Shown here piece after piece: positions 1 to 7,411 of a stretch of DNA of 64,000 nucleotides (its first letter is position 1; each line of letters starts with the position of its first letter). The DNA is taken from contig DASVDC010000008.1 of assembly GCA_036381275.1 (NCBI GenBank), positions 1-64,000 on the forward strand. The letters run 5' to 3'. The translations under genes and the position numbers were made by a program. The notes under the pieces were generated by a model that was given only the letters and a program-made list of their open reading frames with translations, was not told the DNA's origin and searched no databases. Origin of the DNA: UBA7803 sp036381275. GTDB taxonomy: Bacteria > Pseudomonadota > Gammaproteobacteria > Pseudomonadales > Azotimanducaceae.

Positions 1-387
1 CACCCGGTTCACGCACCGCGCGACCCGCGCCGCGAGGCTCTTCATCCCGCACGCGAGCGCGCGCTTCCCCTGCGCCTCGATCAGAAAGTGCAGGTGGTTG
101 TGCTGGATCGAGTAGTGCACCACCCGAAAGCCCGGGCGCTCGGCACACTGCGCGAGACTGTATCGGAAGGCTGCGACGAAGCGCTTCCTGCGCAGGTTCG
201 GCAAACCCCGCTGCAGACGCACGGTGACGTGCACGGGGCAGTGGCCGGGGATCGCCTCGCGGCGCCGGTGCAGCACGCGCGCGTTGGGTCTTGCCTTCCG
301 TCCCGCGCCCGGTCGCCAGCCGCCGCGTCCCGACGGGATCAGCACCAGCTCGGTCTGCGTCGGTCGTCGCCTGTTCGCTTTTCCCAT
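1..387 (-). CDS. IS200/RAYT-like HUH transposase, 3' end outside window
   Basis: The visible 129 codons start at an ATG at 385-387 on the minus strand and run off the left edge. The N-terminus is basic and carries a GGWRPGAGRK stretch (about residues 22-31), followed by a PVHVTVRL beta strand. The core motif HNHLH (residues 96-100) supplies the H-x-H metal ligands of the HUH single-strand nuclease fold (Y1_Tnp family). The catalytic tyrosine would lie beyond the edge and cannot be checked. Family members act as IS200-type or REP-associated transposases on hairpin DNA ends. The many REP-like palindromes in this window make a RAYT role plausible, but no link is shown. It could also be a domesticated orphan. 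Confidence 0.8.
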   Translation of the reverse strand, partial: MGKANRRRPTQTELVLIPSGRGGWRPGAGRKARPNARVLHRRREAIPGHCPVHVTVRLQRGLPNLRRKRFVAAFRYSLAQCAERPGFRVVHYSIQHNHLHFLIEAQGKRALACGMKSLAARVARCVNRV

Positions 388-1101
388 GCGCCCAGATTAG
401 GGCGCTGTTCATCGCGGCGATGCCGGCGATGGCTGAAGGTGCGGTAAGAAGTCGCTGACGTCGTTGTGCAGCTGCGCGCGGCTCTGCCAGCCGCCGGATC
501 ATTGGAACCATTGCGGCCGGTATCCGTGGACGTCGCTCCCCTCGGAACGGAACATGGCCCGAATCAAATCGCCACCTCGTCGGGATCAAGTCGCGAACAT
601 CGCCCGAATCGAAGCCGCGCGGTTCGAGGTAGAGCGCCGGATCTCGATCGCCCGGGCTTCATCGATTGATTCGGGCCATGTTCCCTCCCGATGCGGGCGC
701 GGTGGATGGTGCCGAGGCGGATGCTGCCGTGCGAGATCACGCACGCGAACCGCCGCTGCACGGCGGCGCTGCGGCCGACGTCGACCACCCGCCCCCGGGC
801 CTTGATTCGGGCGATGTTGCGGAGCGGGACTCGCCGGAGACGCGCGGATTCATCGCGAGTCCAGCGCCCGCCGGCCGCTTCTTACCCGTTGGAATGGGGC
901 GACCACTTGGAGCAGAGCGCTGGTTGAATCGAGCTCCCGTCCATCGAGCCCAGCTTTCGCGGCCTGTACGTCCGGTCGGATGGACAGCAGTCAGTCCGAT
1001 CCGACGGGCAACACCTTTCCGAGGTGTTCATCCGGGATGCCGATTGCCTGCAGACCGTCTTGAGGCGCGGCTGGTTCGTACAGGCTGCGAATTGCCGGGA
1101 G
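388..1101. other. non-coding stretch upstream of the transposase
   Basis: No frame here translates into a recognisable protein; open frames on both strands are arginine-, proline- and alanine-rich, as expected from GC-rich non-coding DNA. It contains a four-copy inverted-repeat family (549-818, listed separately) and a GGACTCGC / GCGAGTCC inverted pair near 827-862. It may hold a decayed mobile element or the transposase's substrate hairpins. Confidence 0.5.
549..818. repeat. four copies of a 17-19 bp motif in two orientations
   Basis: GGAACATGGCCCGAATCAA at 549-567 recurs as its perfect 19-base reverse complement at 666-684. Two variants with ATCGCCCGAATC in place of ATGGCCCGAATC lie at 595-612 (forward) and 802-818 (reverse). 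The order is two forward copies then two reverse copies, spaced 46, 71 and 136 bases apart. It lies just upstream of the HUH transposase gene and differs from the GTGGGAGCGG REP family. Confidence 0.75.
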
Positions 1102-1162
1102 TTCGCGGCCGGAGGCCGCTCCCACAGCAGAAGGCCGCTCCGACAGCAGAAGGCCGCTCCCA
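1102..1162. repeat. REP-like palindromic element with degenerate tandem tail
   Basis: One full copy in reverse orientation (TTCGCGGCCGGAGGCCGCTC then CCACAG, 1102-1127) is followed by two partial copies of CAGAAGGCCGCTCC. It ends 10 bases before the 3' end of the minus-strand gene at 1173. Confidence 0.8.
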
Positions 1163-1172
1163 GAGACCGGCG

Positions 1173-3008
1173 TCAGTCGCGCCGGAGCACGCCCGTCAGG
1201 GTCAGCACCACCACGGCCGACAGCGCGGTGCCGGCGATCACGAAGAGCGCGTGCAGCGTGAGCCAGAGCCACCGCCAGGAACCTTCCGGCGCGAAGCGGC
1301 AGTAGTTGTCCTGACCGAGGTTGATCACCGGCAGCGCGGCGTCGAGCGCGAAGTGCAGCACGTCGAGCCCCGGGCAGCCGCGCTCGTGCGAGGCCGTGGC
1401 GAGGTCGAACGGGAAGCGGTACACCACCGGTACCGGTTCGGTCTCGTACGGCACGAACGGCTGGTCGTAGCCCCACAGCGCCACGGCGTAGAAAACGCCG
1501 CCGAGCAGCACGAACAAGACGAACGACAGCACCGCGCGGGCGCTCGAGTAGCCGTGGTGGCTCACCAGCATCAGCAGCTTCGTGAACGGCCTCGCCCACG
1601 CCGGATCCACCCGGGCCGCGAGGCGCATGCGGATCTTCTCCACCGCGATCGCGCTGGCTTCGCGGGCCTGACCGTGCTGACGCAGCACGCGGCTGAGCTC
1701 TTCGTACGGCTGCGGTCGGAAGCTGTCCACGGTCGGCCGCCCGTCCGGAAACTGACGGCGCAGCCAGCGGCTGCGCTGCGCGACCACGTCGTTGCTGCCG
1801 CCGACACTGCGCAGCCGCTGATAGGTCGCGCCTTCCAGGTCGAGGTAACCGGGCGCCGGCCAGCCGGTATCGGGGTCGTCCAGAATCGCGTTCAGCTCCG
1901 CGCCGGTCAGCAGCAGCCAGCCGTGCACGGGCTGCAGGCGCTGTCCTTCGGGATCCTCGTCCGGAGCCGGCAGCGTCCAGACGTTGTTCAGCACGAGCGT
2001 GTTCGAGACCCGGAGCTGCTGCAGGTTCACCGCCACCGGCCCGCCGCGGCCGAACACGTCGCTGCTCGGGCCCGGGTGCAGCCGGGCGCGGGCCAGGAAG
2101 AAGCTTCCGCCGATGGTGGCGGACAGGAAATTCAGCCGGCCGCTCGCCTCGAACGGTGCCTCGGCGCGTCCGGTCAGGAACACCGACTCGACCTTCAGGT
2201 CCTCGCAGTGCAGCGCCCGCCCGCCCGGGTTCGCGAGGCGCGCGCCGCGCAGCGTGACGTCGCCGGTCACGTGGGCAGCGGCGAGCGCCACCTCGCCGAG
2301 CGCCTCGAAGCGGCGGCCGGCGCCCCAGTCGCAGCTCACGTTGCCGCCGACGGTCATCGAACGCGCGTCGAGCGCGGCATCGCCGTCGCCGTCCAGGCGC
2401 GCGCCGTCCAGCAGCACGCTGCCTTCGATGCGCGCGCCGACGAGCCGGACCACGCCGCGCGTCTCGAACGGCGACTGCGGGATCGAACGCATCACCAGCC
2501 GCCCGCCGATGCGGGCGTTGCTGAGGTGGATCGCGCAGGTGCCGACTTCCGACAGCTCGCACTCGTAGCCGCTGACGCCGGTGAAGCGCGAGCCGGAGAG
2601 GTCGAGGTCCGCGCGGGTCGTCAGGCTCGCGCCGATCAGCGCGGGCGCTTCGCAGCCGACGAAGCGCAGCGCGAGAAAGTTGCCGCCCGAGAGATCCACC
2701 GGCTCGTCGAACCGGCAGGACCAGAACAGCAGCGCGATCTCGCTGCCGCTGCCGGGCAGCATCCGCAGCGGACCGAAGACGTCGGCGCCGCGCAGCCGCA
2801 GCGCGCTCGGCAGCCCGGGGCGGGTCTCGTCGGTGCCGGCCACCAGCGCGGCGAGGAACGCGGCGCTCACCCGCCGCTCCGCCGGCGCACGCCCGGTGAA
2901 ATCGGCCACCCGATCCGCCGCGACGCAGTCGAGGATGTAGCGCTCCGGCTCGCTCGACGGCTCGCCGGCGCGCGGTGTCGGATTCACGATGGTCTCGCTG
3001 CCGTTCAT
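1173..3008 (-). CDS. membrane-anchored beta-helix-like repeat protein of unknown function
   Basis: 611 residues. About residues 90-360 are built from short strands with repeated phrases such as LDLSGSRF, RLVGARIEGSVLLDGARL and VTLRGARLANP, as in pentapeptide-repeat or right-handed beta-helix proteins. The last 120 residues contain two hydrophobic segments (about 490-513 and 580-606) flanking a roughly 65-residue loop, so the helix domain is probably tethered to the inner membrane. There is no signal peptide. The ATG overlaps the GH15 stop by 4 bases, so the gene is translationally coupled and last in the copper/GH15 operon. Function unknown; similar architectures occur in annotated 'membrane-associated oxidoreductase' proteins, but no redox motif is visible. 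Confidence 0.8.
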   Translation of the reverse strand: MNGSETIVNPTPRAGEPSSEPERYILDCVAADRVADFTGRAPAERRVSAAFLAALVAGTDETRPGLPSALRLRGADVFGPLRMLPGSGSEIALLFWSCRFDEPVDLSGGNFLALRFVGCEAPALIGASLTTRADLDLSGSRFTGVSGYECELSEVGTCAIHLSNARIGGRLVMRSIPQSPFETRGVVRLVGARIEGSVLLDGARLDGDGDAALDARSMTVGGNVSCDWGAGRRFEALGEVALAAAHVTGDVTLRGARLANPGGRALHCEDLKVESVFLTGRAEAPFEASGRLNFLSATIGGSFFLARARLHPGPSSDVFGRGGPVAVNLQQLRVSNTLVLNNVWTLPAPDEDPEGQRLQPVHGWLLLTGAELNAILDDPDTGWPAPGYLDLEGATYQRLRSVGGSNDVVAQRSRWLRRQFPDGRPTVDSFRPQPYEELSRVLRQHGQAREASAIAVEKIRMRLAARVDPAWARPFTKLLMLVSHHGYSSARAVLSFVLFVLLGGVFYAVALWGYDQPFVPYETEPVPVVYRFPFDLATASHERGCPGLDVLHFALDAALPVINLGQDNYCRFAPEGSWRWLWLTLHALFVIAGTALSAVVVLTLTGVLRRD

Positions 3009-4807
3009 GCGGGTCGCTGATGCGCGGGCCCTTCCGCGCTGACCAGGTTGTGGGCGGTGTTGATCAGGCCGATGTGAGAGAACGCCTGCGGGAAGTTGCC
3101 GAGCTGCCGCCGCGCTTCGGTCGCGTACTCCTCCGCCAGCAGGCCGAGGTCGTTGCGCAGATCGAGCAGCCGCTCGAACAACGCCAGTGCGTCACGGCGG
3201 CGGCCGAGCATCAGGTACGCGTCGGCGAGCCAGAAGCTGCACGCGAGGAATGCACCCTCGCCGGGGGGCAGGCCGTCCGGCGTCTCGTCGGGCCGGTAGC
3301 GCAGCACCAGACCGTCCTCGATCAGCTCCCGCTCGATCGCCGCCACGGTGGCGACGAAGCGCGGATCGTCCGCGGGCAGGAAGCCCACCTGGGCCATCAC
3401 CAGGAGCGACGCGTCCAGCGCCCGGCCGCCGTAGTACTGCACGAAGCTCTGCTTCTCGTCGTTCCAGCCGTTCGTGCAGATGTCGTCGCGGATGCGCTCG
3501 CGCACCGCGCGCCAGCGCTCGACCGGCCCGGACAGGCCGTAGCTCTCGATCGCCCGGATGCCGCGGTCGAACGCGACCCAGCACATCAGCCGCGAATGCG
3601 TGAAGTGCCGCAGGCCCCCGCGCACCTCCCAGATGCCTTCGTCGGGACAGACCCAGTCGTGCTCGAGCCGATTCAGGATCGCTGTCTGCAGTTGCCAGCT
3701 CGCATCGGTGATCTCGAGGTGCGCGCGGCGGCCGACGTGCAGCACGTCCATCAGCTCGCCGGGGACGTCGAGCTGGCGCTGCTCGTGGGCGGCATTGCCG
3801 ATGCGCACCGGGGCGCTGCCCTCGTAGCCCGGCAGCCAGGGCAGCTCCAGCTCGGTCAGCCGGCGCTCGCCGGCGAGCCCGTACATGATCTGGAGCTGGC
3901 TCGGCTCGCCGGCGGCCGCGCGCAGCAGCCACTCCCGCCAGGCGATGGCTTCGTCGCGGTAGCCGGAATTGAGCAGCGAGTACAGGGTCAACGTCGCGTC
4001 CCGGATCCAGCAGTAACGGTAGTCCCAGTTGCGCACGCCGCCGAGCCGCTCCGGCAGCGACGTGGTCGGCGCGGCCACGATAGCGCCCGTCGGGCTGAAC
4101 GTCAGCGTCTTCAGTGTGATCAGCGAACGGATCACCGCATCGCGCCAGGGATGGTCCGCCGGACCGAACGTGCACTGGCGCACCCAGTCGTGCCAGCGCC
4201 GCTCGGTTTCGTCGAGCTGCTGCAGCGGGTCGCGGAGCGGAGCGGGCGGCTGGTGCGAGGGGTGGTAGCTCAGCGTGAACGGCACCAGCGCGTCTTCGCC
4301 GACGCTGAACTCGGCCACGGTGGTGAAGTCGCGGCCGACGAGCTCGACGGGCGTGTACAGCTCGAGCGCATCCGGACCGACCACGGCGGACAGCCCGTAC
4401 CGCTCGCGCCGCACCCAGGGCACGCTGAAGCCGTAGCCGAAGCGCATCGTCAGCGTCATCCGCATCGGCACACAGCCGCGCTCGGCCCGCACCAGCCGCA
4501 CCAGGTCGACGTGGCGCTCGTCGTCGCTGAACGGCATGAAGTCGATCAGGCGGACCCGGCCGGCGTCGGTCGCGAACGTGGTTTCGAGGATCGCGGTATC
4601 CGGCCGATACCGGCGCGTCACGTCATGCACCGGTACGGCCGGCGCGATCTGCCAGTGGCCGTGCCGCGGCTCGCCGAGCAGCGCCGCGAAACAGGCGTCG
4701 CCGTCGAAGCGAGGCAGGCACAGCCAGTCGACCGAGCCGTCCCGCGCGATCAGCGCACCGGTCAGCGTGTTGCCGATGAAGCCGTAGTCTTCGATCGGTT
4801 TGCTCAT
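3005..4807 (-). CDS. glycoside hydrolase family 15 protein (glucoamylase/trehalase-like)
   Basis: 600 residues, normal for bacterial GH15 proteins of the glucoamylase/trehalase type. It opens with the family-typical SKPIEDYGFIGN and DGSVDWLCLPRFD. The (alpha/alpha)6 barrel carries the signature RNWDYRYCWIRDATL (259-273). The likely general acid lies in PDEGIWEVRG (E390 or E394) and the general base is E517 in GEGAFLACSFW. There is no signal sequence, so it should act in the cytoplasm on alpha-glucosides such as trehalose, glycogen or maltodextrin; substrate cannot be read from sequence. It starts 13 bases after copB and overlaps the next gene by 4 bases, so it is transcribed with the copper genes although no functional link is known. 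Confidence 0.92.
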   Translation of the reverse strand: MSKPIEDYGFIGNTLTGALIARDGSVDWLCLPRFDGDACFAALLGEPRHGHWQIAPAVPVHDVTRRYRPDTAILETTFATDAGRVRLIDFMPFSDDERHVDLVRLVRAERGCVPMRMTLTMRFGYGFSVPWVRRERYGLSAVVGPDALELYTPVELVGRDFTTVAEFSVGEDALVPFTLSYHPSHQPPAPLRDPLQQLDETERRWHDWVRQCTFGPADHPWRDAVIRSLITLKTLTFSPTGAIVAAPTTSLPERLGGVRNWDYRYCWIRDATLTLYSLLNSGYRDEAIAWREWLLRAAAGEPSQLQIMYGLAGERRLTELELPWLPGYEGSAPVRIGNAAHEQRQLDVPGELMDVLHVGRRAHLEITDASWQLQTAILNRLEHDWVCPDEGIWEVRGGLRHFTHSRLMCWVAFDRGIRAIESYGLSGPVERWRAVRERIRDDICTNGWNDEKQSFVQYYGGRALDASLLVMAQVGFLPADDPRFVATVAAIERELIEDGLVLRYRPDETPDGLPPGEGAFLACSFWLADAYLMLGRRRDALALFERLLDLRNDLGLLAEEYATEARRQLGNFPQAFSHIGLINTAHNLVSAEGPAHQRPA

Positions 4808-4820
4808 GCGCTCGGCCCCG

Positions 4821-5579
4821 TCAGAGCCAGGCCCGGATTCCGATCACCAGCGAGGTGCGCGAGACCGGCTCGCCGGCCGCCCGGGCGAAATCGCGGCTGT
4901 CGCCGTGCCGGCGCTCGCGCTGAACGCCGATGTACGGCGCGAGCTCCCGGACGATCTCGTACCGCAGGCGCAGCCCGAGCTCGCTGCTCGAGAGCCCGCG
5001 GCCGACACCGGCGTCGGGCACGTCGTCGCTCCACAGGTCGAATTCGACGCGCGGCTGCAGGACGAGGCGCTGGGTCAGCCGCAGGTCGTATTCCAGCTCC
5101 GCACGGAGGGCGACGTCGCCGTCCTCGCTCAGGTACAGCGCGGCGTCGGTCTCGAACCAGTGCGGCGCGAGCCCCTGCAGACCGAGCACGAGATAGCCGA
5201 TATCCGGCTGACCGTGGCCGCGGACGTCGTAGGCGAGGCCGGTGCGCCAGCTCCAGAACGGCGAGAACATCCGGTCGTAGAGCAGGGCGAGCTCGGTGCG
5301 CTCCGGCGATTCGCCGGGCGAGCCGTGACCGTCGACCTCGAGCCACAGCTTGTTGTAGTCGCCGCCGTACCAGCCCTCGGCATCCCACCGCAGCGTATCC
5401 CCGTCGTTACTCTCACCGTACTCGAGCCGGTCGAGCGCGAGCATCCCGTACGGCTCGGCGTCGAGGTGCGCCATCGTACGGTGGTCGAGACCCGGCTCGG
5501 CGTTCGTGGCGGCGGTCAGCCCGATCGTGAGCAGCGCCGCGGCGAATCGGGCGGCATTCGTGAGGAAGCGCTCAGGCAT
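4821..5579 (-). CDS. copB: copper resistance protein B (outer-membrane barrel)
   Basis: 252 residues with an N-terminal signal sequence (RFAAALLTIGLTAATNAEP). Typical CopB/PcoB strands follow: MLALDRLEYG, LRWDAEGWYGGDYNKLWLEVDG, TELALLYDRMFSPFWSWRTGLAYD and a C-terminal VIGIRAWL ending in an aromatic-aliphatic pair. It lacks the long Met/His-rich leader of some CopB proteins, so this is the short form. The family binds or sequesters copper at the outer membrane and works with the CopA oxidase. The start overlaps the copA oxidase stop by 8 bases, so the pair is translationally coupled. Confidence 0.93.
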   Translation of the reverse strand: MPERFLTNAARFAAALLTIGLTAATNAEPGLDHRTMAHLDAEPYGMLALDRLEYGESNDGDTLRWDAEGWYGGDYNKLWLEVDGHGSPGESPERTELALLYDRMFSPFWSWRTGLAYDVRGHGQPDIGYLVLGLQGLAPHWFETDAALYLSEDGDVALRAELEYDLRLTQRLVLQPRVEFDLWSDDVPDAGVGRGLSSSELGLRLRYEIVRELAPYIGVQRERRHGDSRDFARAAGEPVSRTSLVIGIRAWL

Positions 5580-7407
5580 GCGCGAGCCCTCCGGCCGGTG
5601 CGACCTCGACCACGCGCATCATGCCCATCTGCATGTGGTAGAGCAGGTGGCAATGGAACGCCCAGGGTCCCGGCTCGTTCGCGCTGATCAGCAGGCTCAC
5701 CCGTTCCGCGGGCTTCACGCTCAGCGTGTGCTTGAACGGCAGCCGGTCGCTCTGGCCGTTCTCCAGCTCCATGAACATGCCGTGCAGATGGATCGGGTGT
5801 TCCATCATCGTGTCGTTGACCAGCACGAGACGGATCCGCTCGCCGTACGGGAAGTGGATCGGTGCGTTCACCTCGTGCAGCTCCCGGCCGTCGAACGACC
5901 ACATGTAGCGCTCCATGTTGCCGGTCAGGTGCAGCTCGAGGGTGTGCGACGGTGCGCGCCGGTCGGGCGGCGCGGCCGCGTTGCGCAGGTCCGCGTAGGT
6001 CAGCACCCGGTGCTCGGCCGTCTCGAATCCGGCGCCGGGCTCGGCCAGACGGTTGCGCTGAATCTCGGCGACGGCCGTGTTGCCCGGGCCGTGGCCATCC
6101 GGCCCGTGCCGGGCGACCACCGGACCGGGCGGCCGCGGACCCGGCTCGGCCGAGCGTACCCGCGCGGGGGCGGCGTGGTGGTGCGCGTGATCGACCTGCG
6201 CGGCAGGTGTTCCGTGGTGATGTGCGTGCTCGCCGTGGGCGCCATGGCCGCTGCCGTGATCCATGCCCATGTCGATCATGGTCCGGCGCGGCGGCTCGCG
6301 CAGCGGCGGCACCGGCGCGGTCAGGCCGGGGCGCGGCGCGAGCGTGCCGCGGGCGAAGCCGCTGCGGTCGAGCGATTCGGCCATCAGCGTGTGGGCGCCG
6401 TCGCCGGGGGGCGTGACGATCACGTCGTAGGTCTCCGCCACCGCGATCTGCAACTCGTCCGTCTCGACCGGCTCGACGTTCTGGCCGTCGGCCTGAACCA
6501 CCGTCATCGGCACGTCCGGGATGCGCACGTTGAAGTAGGTCATCGCGGATGCGTTGATCAGACGCAGCCGCACCCGTTCGCCGGGCCGGTACAGCGCGGT
6601 CCAGTTCGCGAGCGGATCGAGCCCGTTCATCAGGTAGGTGTACGTCGCGCCGCTGACGTCGGCGATGTCGGTGGGCGTCATCCGCATCCGGCCCCAGGCG
6701 AGACGGTCCTGCAGTGTGGCCTCGAGACCCTCCTCGCGGACGTCACGAACGAACTCGGCGAGCGTGCGCTGCTGGTAGTTGTAGTAGGTGCTCTGCTTCT
6801 TCAGCCGGGCGAGCAGCCGGTACGGGTTCTCGAACGTCCAGTCGGAGAGCACCACCACGTAGTCGCGCTCGTAGCGGAACGGCTCGGGCTCGCGCGGGTG
6901 AATCACGAGCGGTCCGTACAGGCCGGTCTGCTCCTGCAGCCCGGAATGGGAGTGGTACCAGTAGGTGCCGTACTGGCGCACCGGAAAGCGGGCTTCGAAC
7001 GTCTCGCCCGGCGAGATGCCGGGGAAGCTGACCCCCGGCACGCCGTCCATCCGGTACGGCAGCAGCACGCCGTGCCAGTGAACCGAGGTGTCCTCGTCCA
7101 GATGATTCTCGATGCGCAGCACCGCCTCGCGGCCTTCCCACAGCTCGATCAGCGGGCCGGGCAGGGAGCCGTTCAACGTCGTGGCAGCGGCGCGGCGGCC
7201 GGCGATGCGGAGCGACTCGCCGCGCACCGCGAGCGTCACGGCGACGTCGCGCGGCGCGCCGCCGGCCACGCGGGCGGCGCTGCCGGCCGCCGAGCCGCCG
7301 CCCGCGTAGGCGGGCAGCCACCGGGTGAATGCTCCGAGCGCGCCGGCGGCGGCCCCGGCCTTCAACAGCCGGCGGCGGCCGGCATCGAACGTTCGGGTCC
7401 GGCGCAT
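5572..7407 (-). CDS. copA: copper resistance multicopper oxidase (CopA/PcoA type)
   Basis: 611 residues with a twin-arginine-like leader (GRRRLLKAG, residues 10-18, then a hydrophobic Ala-rich stretch), indicating Tat export to the periplasm. Copper ligands are intact: HWHG (110-113), HSHSG (152-156), HPIHLH (from 537) and HCHLLYHMQMGM with the type 1 Cys586, His591 and axial Met596. A Met/His-rich insert in the middle (DHGSGHGAHGEHAHHH and following) probably binds extra copper. The enzyme oxidises Cu(I) and lowers its toxicity. It begins 4 bases after the P-type ATPase gene and overlaps copB, forming a compact export-detoxification operon. Confidence 0.95.
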   Translation of the reverse strand: MRRTRTFDAGRRRLLKAGAAAGALGAFTRWLPAYAGGGSAAGSAARVAGGAPRDVAVTLAVRGESLRIAGRRAAATTLNGSLPGPLIELWEGREAVLRIENHLDEDTSVHWHGVLLPYRMDGVPGVSFPGISPGETFEARFPVRQYGTYWYHSHSGLQEQTGLYGPLVIHPREPEPFRYERDYVVVLSDWTFENPYRLLARLKKQSTYYNYQQRTLAEFVRDVREEGLEATLQDRLAWGRMRMTPTDIADVSGATYTYLMNGLDPLANWTALYRPGERVRLRLINASAMTYFNVRIPDVPMTVVQADGQNVEPVETDELQIAVAETYDVIVTPPGDGAHTLMAESLDRSGFARGTLAPRPGLTAPVPPLREPPRRTMIDMGMDHGSGHGAHGEHAHHHGTPAAQVDHAHHHAAPARVRSAEPGPRPPGPVVARHGPDGHGPGNTAVAEIQRNRLAEPGAGFETAEHRVLTYADLRNAAAPPDRRAPSHTLELHLTGNMERYMWSFDGRELHEVNAPIHFPYGERIRLVLVNDTMMEHPIHLHGMFMELENGQSDRLPFKHTLSVKPAERVSLLISANEPGPWAFHCHLLYHMQMGMMRVVEVAPAGGLAHA

Positions 7408-7411
7408 CGGG

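Noticed and set aside
666..3020. 784-codon open frame on the plus strand
   Set aside because: It is antisense to the beta-helix-like membrane protein; its translation is Arg/Pro/Ala/His-rich low-complexity sequence, a by-product of high GC.
2975..5530. 851-codon open frame on the plus strand
   Set aside because: It lies antisense to GH15 and copB, both of which have clear catalytic or family motifs; no domain is visible in the long frame.
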